Shown piece by piece: positions 58,213 through 64,000 of a DNA stretch of 64,000 bases (positions are counted from its first letter, which is position 1; the number at the start of each line of letters is the position of its first letter). This DNA is from Epiperipatus broadwayi (taxonomy: Eukaryota > Onychophora > Udeonychophora > Euonychophora > Peripatidae), in contig JAQFVV010000287.1 in NCBI GenBank assembly GCA_028023455.1, positions 558,001-622,000 on the forward strand, read 5' to 3'. The translations under genes were made by a program, and so were the position numbers. The notes beneath the pieces were generated by a model. That model did not search any database. It saw nothing but the letters and a program-made list of their open reading frames with translations, and was not told the origin of the DNA.

Positions 58213-58843
58213 CTATATTAAAACAAATGATTAGATATTAATTGACAGTCAAACCACAATTATCACTATTTAAAATAAAATATATTTAAACTTCTATGCA
58301 GTGAATCATTTTGGGCAAGTCAGGATTTCCATATTTAACCATTAACATGTATTCCGATATATTCAAAAATGAATGTTTTAAAATAAGTAGTATTTATATG
58401 TTCCAGAATGAGGCACAATTTGTGATAAACAGAGACAAATTTCACATAAATATAATTATGATAAAAGAAAGCACAAAATATAGCTCATAACACACATAAA
58501 CATAATTATGATAAAAGAAGACACATAATATAGTTCATAACATATTAACACAATTTCAAAGACATAACAGCTTGCATTAAAAGAGATATGATTTATTTAC
58601 AGCACATCTAAAATAAAAATAGATAAGTATAAGTTCAAATCACTATCTACAATCCAAATGAGGAGATCAATCTGATTAGTTCATTATACCAGAATCACTT
58701 TCTTATGTATATATATTTTTGAAATGTTTTAAATATATTGAAATAACTGTTATATTTCTTATTTTAGAAAAATCATAATCAAATAATAATAGAGTGACAA
58801 ATGAAAATGTAACCCCTTTTTGCATTCAAAGGGGGAACCTCTT

Positions 58844-59183
58844 TTAAATGCAATCTCTTGTTATATAGAGAGTAAAGCTCTACGGTAAATATATAAATGT
58901 TTAAGGAAACAAAGCTCATAACTTTTGCTATTTTCATCGGTCATTGTCTTTTGGCATTTTACTGTGATTTTTCTAAAATAAAAAATATAAGATATTTTCA
59001 TATATTTAAAATATTTTAATAATAACATGTTAAAAATTATTAATTTATAACCATTTGTCTTTTGGTGGAAGAATCTATTATAAAATAAGGAAAGTAAGAA
59101 AGTTATGAACTTTGTTTTCTTAAACATGTATATATTTGCTGTCATGCAACAGTCTCTATATAAGTAACAAGAGATTGCATTTA
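58844..59183. repeat. Long inverted repeat near a gelsolin exon
   Basis: Arms 58844-58926 and 59101-59183 (AATGCAATCTCTTGTTA, ATATAAATGTTTAAGGAAAC, AAAGCTCATAACTT) are inverted with mismatches around a 174-base centre. Part of an arm recurs directly at about 59205-59245. The 115-codon minus frame here is a shadow. Confidence 0.65.
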
Positions 59184-59289
59184 GAAAAGATTTCCCTTTT
59201 AAATGCAAAAAGCATTTACAGCTTACTATTTTCGTTGATCACTATATATTATCAGTCTGACTGTTATATCTCCAAAAATTGGATATATT

Positions 59290-59590
59290 TATAAGAATCT
59301 CATGGTGTAGAGAATTGCATTCATCTGGCCTAAGTTAAATTCTTTTCAAGGGGCTTAGAATTTATCTGTCAGGTAAATGAGCCATAGCCAACTCAGAAAA
59401 ACAAAATATTTATCAGAAAATGAATATCTAATTATCCTTTGTCAGGGTGAAACAAAGATGAAAAAATGCTCAAATCTTCACCAATTAATACATGAAAATT
59501 CATGTGAATATTGCCTTTTCCTTCACTATTCTTTTATGATAGCATTGACTAGGTCTTTGTCCTGCAATAATCTATTTATTAAAAAAGATA
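59290..59590 (+). repeat. SINE-like repeat, family C
   Basis: It shares with the 49.4 kb copy the ordered blocks AGCCATAGCCAACTCAGA, TTATCAGAAAATGAATATC, TTTCCTTCACTATTCTTTTATG and GGTCTTTGTCCTGCAATAAT. It ends in an AT dinucleotide tract. The 78-codon frame here is part of the repeat. Confidence 0.45.
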
Positions 59591-59689
59591 TTTTATCTCA
59601 TATATATATATGATAATAACCGAATGTGTATTTCTATATAGAGAACTTTTGATACACATACATATTTCTCCATCAACTTTCCCATTATA

Positions 59690-59910
59690 TCTTATGCAGG
59701 ATTCGAACTCAGACTTTCACACGACCCACTACTCTCAGTGCCATCTCATATTGCTGACCCACCTGATCACACACATGTTGAAAAGATAAATAATCACGAA
59801 TATACATATATAAGATGGCACTGAGAGTAGTGGGTCGTGTGAAAGTCTGAGTTCGAATCCCGCATACATTACATATATAAATGCAGGTTTAAGCCTGTAC
59901 AATGTATCCA
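59690..59910. repeat. SINE-like family B, inverted pair
   Basis: The minus-strand copy at 59693-59810 contains GGATTCGAACTCAGACTTTC. It meets a plus-strand partial copy at 59811-59910 containing AGTCTGAGTTCGAATCCC. The arms (59697-59745 and 59813-59862) are about 50 bases and nearly perfectly complementary. The GAGTTCGAATCCC core fits a Pol III B box, suggesting a tRNA-derived head for family B. Confidence 0.65.
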
Positions 59911-60727
59911 TTATATCTTAATAAATCCCTTTTTTTCTGGATTATTATTCTGCCTTCCATTCTTATCAGTCCCAAAGAAAATCAATTAGAATACAAGTTT
60001 TTTTTTAAATTTTGTAATTGTATATATGTGTGGGTGTTGACTTTTTCCTGCTTGAAGGCAAGTAGAGCTAGCTAGACAGCAGTTGTATTATGGCCAAAAA
60101 TTATCTATAATATTTTTAGACATTACTTTGCCACATGATTAAACATTTTATGATTTGTTAATGCAAAGAAATAGATATATTTTTTTTCTGATATTAATTT
60201 ATACCTATTAGTCCATAGTATGGGTTATTCATTTAAGAAACAAGGTTGAACTTTCTTTTGGAGAGCAATATTTGAAAACAAGTAGATATACAATAATATT
60301 ATTAATTAAATAATATTGTAAAAACATTTAACCATTTATTTACTAATACTGTTTTTATTAATACTATATAATAATTTCATAGTGATGTAAATTTAAGCAT
60401 ATTCTGTGTTTTAAAATGTAATATTGTTGTATACAAAAGTGTAAATATATATGTTGAAATGCATGTCTTCATGGGTAAAAGATGTTTTATGAAACATGTT
60501 TTCAGGAATAAGCATGGTTAATAAATAAATCTACCAAAGTTTTGATAACATATATCCTCAACTGGGTGAAAAAAATATATAATAATAATAATCACATGGT
60601 TATAATATATAGAATTGTTTCACATGGTTGTTGAATAGTTGAGAATGTGTTATCTTATCGAAATGTCAGTAGATTTATTTTATATTATTAAACACACTTA
60701 TTCCCAAAAACATGTTTCATAATATAT

Positions 60728-61060
60728 ATATTTGAGCTCAGACTTTCAAACTCCCCATAGCTATTTCCTCTATCCTATACAACCAATACACATGACCACA
60801 TACATATGAAAAAGATAATCTCCAATATACATATTTAATGCTGAACGAACACTCATCTGTTGGTCTAGATCACCATCTCCCACACATGTATACAATTTAG
60901 TGTTCGGTTTATATTAAGATAGCAAATCTTCAAACTTTAGTGGACAGGCTTCAATCTTCTCCATTCTCCAACTCTTCAACCATCCATATCATTGAAAATC
61001 TGATGATGGAACATTCAAATCTCTTGTTGATGCCAATATTATTGTCACGTCCATGTTGAC
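60728..61060 (-). repeat. SINE-like repeat, family B
   Basis: The minus-strand copy has the ordered modules (plus-strand view) GAGCTCAGACTTTCAAAC, ACATATGAAAAAGATAATCT, GAACACTCATCTGTTGGTC, CTTCAAACTTTAGTGGACAG, CATTGAAAATCTGATGATGG. The last block also occurs at 880-960 and 37925-37990, which shows that the family is longer than a simple tRNA SINE. Confidence 0.55.
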
Positions 61061-61181
61061 TTTATGTTAGTCTGACTCCTCACATATAGGAACTCAATAT
61101 GTCCATTTAAATACACAGAAGGGGGGGGTGGGCAAATACAGTCTGAATATGTAATAGTCAAATATAAGTATATTTTCTATA

Positions 61182-61516
61182 CTAAACTTAATGTAATTAG
61201 AAAGGACTTGAACTCAGACTTTCAAGCTCCCCACAGCTATTCAATCTATCCTATCCAACCGATACCCAGAACCACATACATGTGAAAAAGATAAATGATC
61301 TCCAATACATGTATTTCATGCTGAACCAGCACTCATCAGTTGCTCCAGATCGCCATCTCCCACATATGTATACAATCCACAAAATATGTATACTGGAGAT
61401 CATTTATCTTTTTCACATATATGTGGTCATGTGTATCGGATGTATAAGATACAGCGGATAGCTGTGGAGAGCTTGAAATTCTGAGTTCAAGTCTTTTCTA
61501 ATTACATTAAGTTTAG
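61182..61516. repeat. SINE-like family B, long inverted repeat
   Basis: A left arm at 61182-61313 (starts CTAAACTTAATGTAATTAG) and a right arm at about 61384-61516 (ends CTAATTACATTAAGTTTAG) are inverted copies with scattered mismatches, separated by about 70 bases. Outer ends shared by both arms extend beyond the tRNA-like core. The transcript of either strand could fold into a hairpin of about 130 pairs. Confidence 0.65.
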
Positions 61517-62001
61517 TATAGACAAAATACTTGTATTTGAATAATATATAAATAAAATTTTTATAATACTGATAAATATATAACAGGGTAATAAATCACA
61601 AAAGTGCTAGATATATTTAATTCAGCACCTCTAATATCATAATCATTACAATACAGCCAAAAATAAATCCACTTTTGTTTGCCATCCAACATCTTTACAT
61701 GGATAGTTAATTAAAACAATGAGGACAGTAAGGATGAATATCATATCAGTATGTTTTTGCAGCTATATTTGATAAAATGGGTAAAAGTTAACTCTGCTTT
61801 CGAATTTAAAGACTAGCTGGTTTGAATAAAATGATAAGAACATCTCCCTGATTTGGTATTTACTTTTATACTTATCTTTATTCTAATCTATTATCCATAT
61901 AAAAATCTTGGGCGGCAGACAAAATTGATTCATTTATCATCCATATATTACTAGCAGTTTAATGTATTTGTAATATTTAAATAAGGTTTAATTTTTCTAA
62001 A

Positions 62002-62124
62002 GACATTTTTTTTTTTTCATATGTCATAGCATTGGCCGGGACGCGAACTCACAACCGTCTGCAACCAACTACTTGCTTGCAAGGTGGCTAGCGATGACCT
62101 CTCGGCTAACACCGCTTGACATTT
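62002..62124 (-). mobile_element. Very short tRNA-derived SINE, copy 3
   Basis: On the minus strand it shows GCCGAGAGGTCATCGC, a variable arm, B-box GAGTTCGCGTCCC, end CCAATGCTATGACATATG and an A-tail (T-run 62005-62017 on plus). GACATTT at 62002-62008 and 62118-62124 forms a likely short target duplication. It shares the ATGACA..T-An tail with copy 2. Confidence 0.7.
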
Positions 62125-62301
62125 AATACTAGATGATAGAAATAATCTAATATATAAATATAACTAAAATAGCATCATCACAAACCTTCAGAAAAATAAG
62201 AATGGAAATTATCTGGAGATTTGTTGTTCTAAGTTATATATACACTGTATATAAAATTATTAATGGTGACAGTTTTAATTTAAATTGTCAACAGTTTGGG
62301 T

Positions 62302-62406
62302 TTATAAAGATGGAGGGGGTGTACTGTTGAAATCTGAAAAATTCACATATCCAAAAAAAGCGCTAGTACCATAGATTACAGTCTTTAACCGCCTCTTACG
62401 AGGCAT
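62302..62406 (-). CDS. Small ORF (34 aa) in the promoter-like region
   Basis: An ATG in a fair context (G at -3) opens MPRKRRLKTVIYGTSAFFGY and runs 34 codons to TAA. The first nine codons end at a possible donor (ACT|GTAATC) in phase 0, so it could be a short first coding exon instead of a complete small ORF. It matches no family I know and may be chance. Confidence 0.2.
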   Translation of the reverse strand: MPRKRRLKTVIYGTSAFFGYVNFSDFNSTPPPSL

Positions 62407-62650
62407 CTCGTCGACATCTGACGTCACTCTAATTCTGCTAGTTTTAAGGCTAGAATATTCGTTTGACAGTTATTGATTAGGTTTTTAAAAGTTCTGTAAG
62501 ATGGTGCCCTCTTCCGAATTATTTTACAAGTAAAAAATAAAAAAAAACCGCATTTAAAACTAAACAAAGAAAGAAGTTTGTCGGTGATTGGCTGTCAGCT
62601 GGCTCTCAGCCGAAAAAGACATTCTGATTGGCTGGAAAGAACAAAGAAAC
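62302..62650 (-). promoter_or_regulatory. CpG-containing promoter-like region with CRE and CCAAT boxes
   Basis: A consensus CRE, TGACGTCA, lies at 62419-62426. Two GATTGGCT boxes (CCAAT on the minus strand) lie at 62586-62593 and 62626-62633, within 350 bases that are visibly richer in G+C and CpG than the flanks. The minus-strand CCAAT orientation suggests leftward transcription, the direction of the gelsolin-like gene, but CCAAT boxes work in both orientations. No TATA box is obvious. It could also be an enhancer or the start of an unrelated transcript. Confidence 0.4.
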
Positions 62651-62659
62651 CGCCTGATC

Positions 62660-63420
62660 AAAGAAAATAAAGAAAAATGCTGAGATTTTCATTTCGAATG
62701 CAATTTAAGTATTAAAAAAATATAATTTGAGAAATTAAAATAGTTTTTTAATAAAATATACTAAAAAAACAAAATTATTTTCGAAAAATATTGAAGATTT
62801 TAGTAAAAATATTTAAGATTTAGCAAAAAGAAATCTTTACTTTTCCATAACGTAAAATTGAAAAAAAGCGTTTGCGTCAGCACTTTTTTGTTTAGACATT
62901 CGCTTTAAGTTTGCCGAAATTGAATATATTTTATAATAAATAAATAGCAATTTATTTTTGAAAGAACTTTCGTTCTCTTTCATAACCTGAAAAATTAGTA
63001 ATATACTTTTTATAAACGTATCTGAGTTGAATTTAATATTATAGGCGAATATGTTTTAACAATAGGCTTTGTCTTCAGTTTGTGAGTTGGCCAATTAAAA
63101 GATTTGATTTTTACCTCATACAACCAATAATATAATTAGTGGTTAAAGGGTTTTAATGGAAATCTACCTTTAATTCTGTTTTCTAAATGATGGCTTAAAG
63201 TATATGTTATTTAATTAGAAGTATTATCACAGAATCAAAGAAAAATAACTAGAAAGATTGTAAAGGAAATAAAAATATCCAGAACGAAAAACAATATTCA
63301 ATAATGTAAGCAATTTTAATATGACATGATTATGCAGCAGCGGTAGGCAGAAATAATAAAAACCAAAACAATACAACAAATAGCAACATAACATGTTAAT
63401 TGCTTCCAACAAGCGAAGCA
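62660..63420. other. Sequence right of the promoter-like patch
   Basis: AT-rich sequence with a few CpGs up to about 62950. No exon or repeat is recognised. The two overlapping minus frames at 63227-63522 have no support apart from the small candidate exon described separately. Confidence 0.35.
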
Positions 63421-63429
63421 AGCTGATAC

Positions 63430-63468
63430 CTTAATGTTAGATCCACATAGTTCTCCATACTCACTGCC
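63430..63468 (-). CDS. Candidate small 5' exon (uncertain)
   Basis: A 39-base segment on the minus strand is bounded by TTGCCAG and GTATCAG. In phase 0 it reads GSEYGELCGSNIK. In another frame an internal ATG gives MENYVDLTLR and would end in phase 2, not unlike the short leader before G1 in some gelsolins. Neither reading has a recognisable match, and the missing GDSYIVL segment of domain 1 was not found downstream of it. It may be a 5' exon of the gelsolin-like gene or chance. Confidence 0.2.
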
Positions 63469-64000
63469 CTGGCAACAAAAAAGAATCATGCAATTTACAT
63501 AAAAATAAAATAAAATAAGCAAAATAATAATAATAATAATTCCTAAAAATGCTGCATTTAAAATAAATAAAATCCAATATTTATTTTTTTAACTCTTTTT
63601 TTAAAAAAAAAAAAATGAAAAAAAAAAGATAGCATATCCTACATTAATGAGTACATATTTATGACAAAAAAATACAAAGAATAAAAATAATTTAAATTAT
63701 TCTTTGCTATATTCAAAAAGATGTTAATCTAATTTTGACTTCAATGTAATGATGCTGAAATTACATATACTCTTCTCAATTGCATAAGAGGTTTTTAGGT
63801 GCGATTTAGTTTGTTGTTCACAGCCATTTTGAAATCTAAAAACCACTGCTGACACATCCAACCAATAAACGACATACATATTGAATGAAAGTATTTTAAA
63901 TTCATATTTTAGAAATTGTAAACTAGTAAAAATAATATGCTTTATTTTGTTAGGATTTTTTTTTTTTTAATTTATCTTAAATAAAATATTTGAAATATGA

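Noticed and set aside
58861-59208. 115-codon minus-strand ORF
   Set aside because: It covers a long inverted repeat, and the protein is low-complexity F/Y/K-rich with no domain.
1-64000. CRISPR array, operon or other prokaryotic system
   Set aside because: Repeats are dispersed or inverted with no regular spacers. Split exons, SINEs and LINEs show a eukaryotic nuclear genome.

Overview
The window looks like a single stretch of an AT-rich animal nuclear genome. It is nearly all intron and repeat, with short exons bounded by GT-AG splice signals, several classes of eukaryotic retroelement and DNA-transposon debris, and no bacterial-style operons. The species cannot be fixed from sequence alone. 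The gelsolin exons would fit an invertebrate, and the phrase YFKNGIRY recalls arthropod gelsolins, but that is a weak hint.

The only well-supported host gene is on the minus strand. Seven coding exons (58147-58212, 29141-29271, 17498-17600, 11367-11480, 9169-9270, 6878-6987, 1477-1555) join in phase into 235 codons of a gelsolin/villin-family actin-binding protein. They cover the end of gelsolin domain G1, all of G2, the G2-G3 linker and the start of G3. The introns run from about 2.1 kb to 28.9 kb. The start codon is not identified and the 3' part of the gene lies beyond base 1.

A second, plus-strand gene probably begins inside the 28.9 kb intron. A CCAAT box, a CRE-like site and a TATA box at 43037-43129 precede a 29-codon first coding exon (43263-43349) with a clean donor. 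Its product is not recognised and no later exon was found. Another promoter-like patch with a CRE and two CCAAT boxes sits at 62300-62650.

The rest is mobile DNA. A nearly complete endonuclease-plus-reverse-transcriptase LINE occupies about 20640-25109 (minus), with two frame breaks. Decayed pieces of other LINEs lie near 25.3-26.2, 35.8, 48.5 and 53.3 kb. A Penelope-like GIY-YIG remnant is at 52.3-52.6 kb and a hAT transposase tail at 33.05-33.18 kb. There are three copies of a very short tRNA-derived SINE with A-tails and target-site duplications, several further SINE-like families, a foldback MITE family with at least ten copies, a 400-bp repeat family with a complex triple copy at 11.9-13.1 kb, and several long inverted repeats, some close to gelsolin exons.
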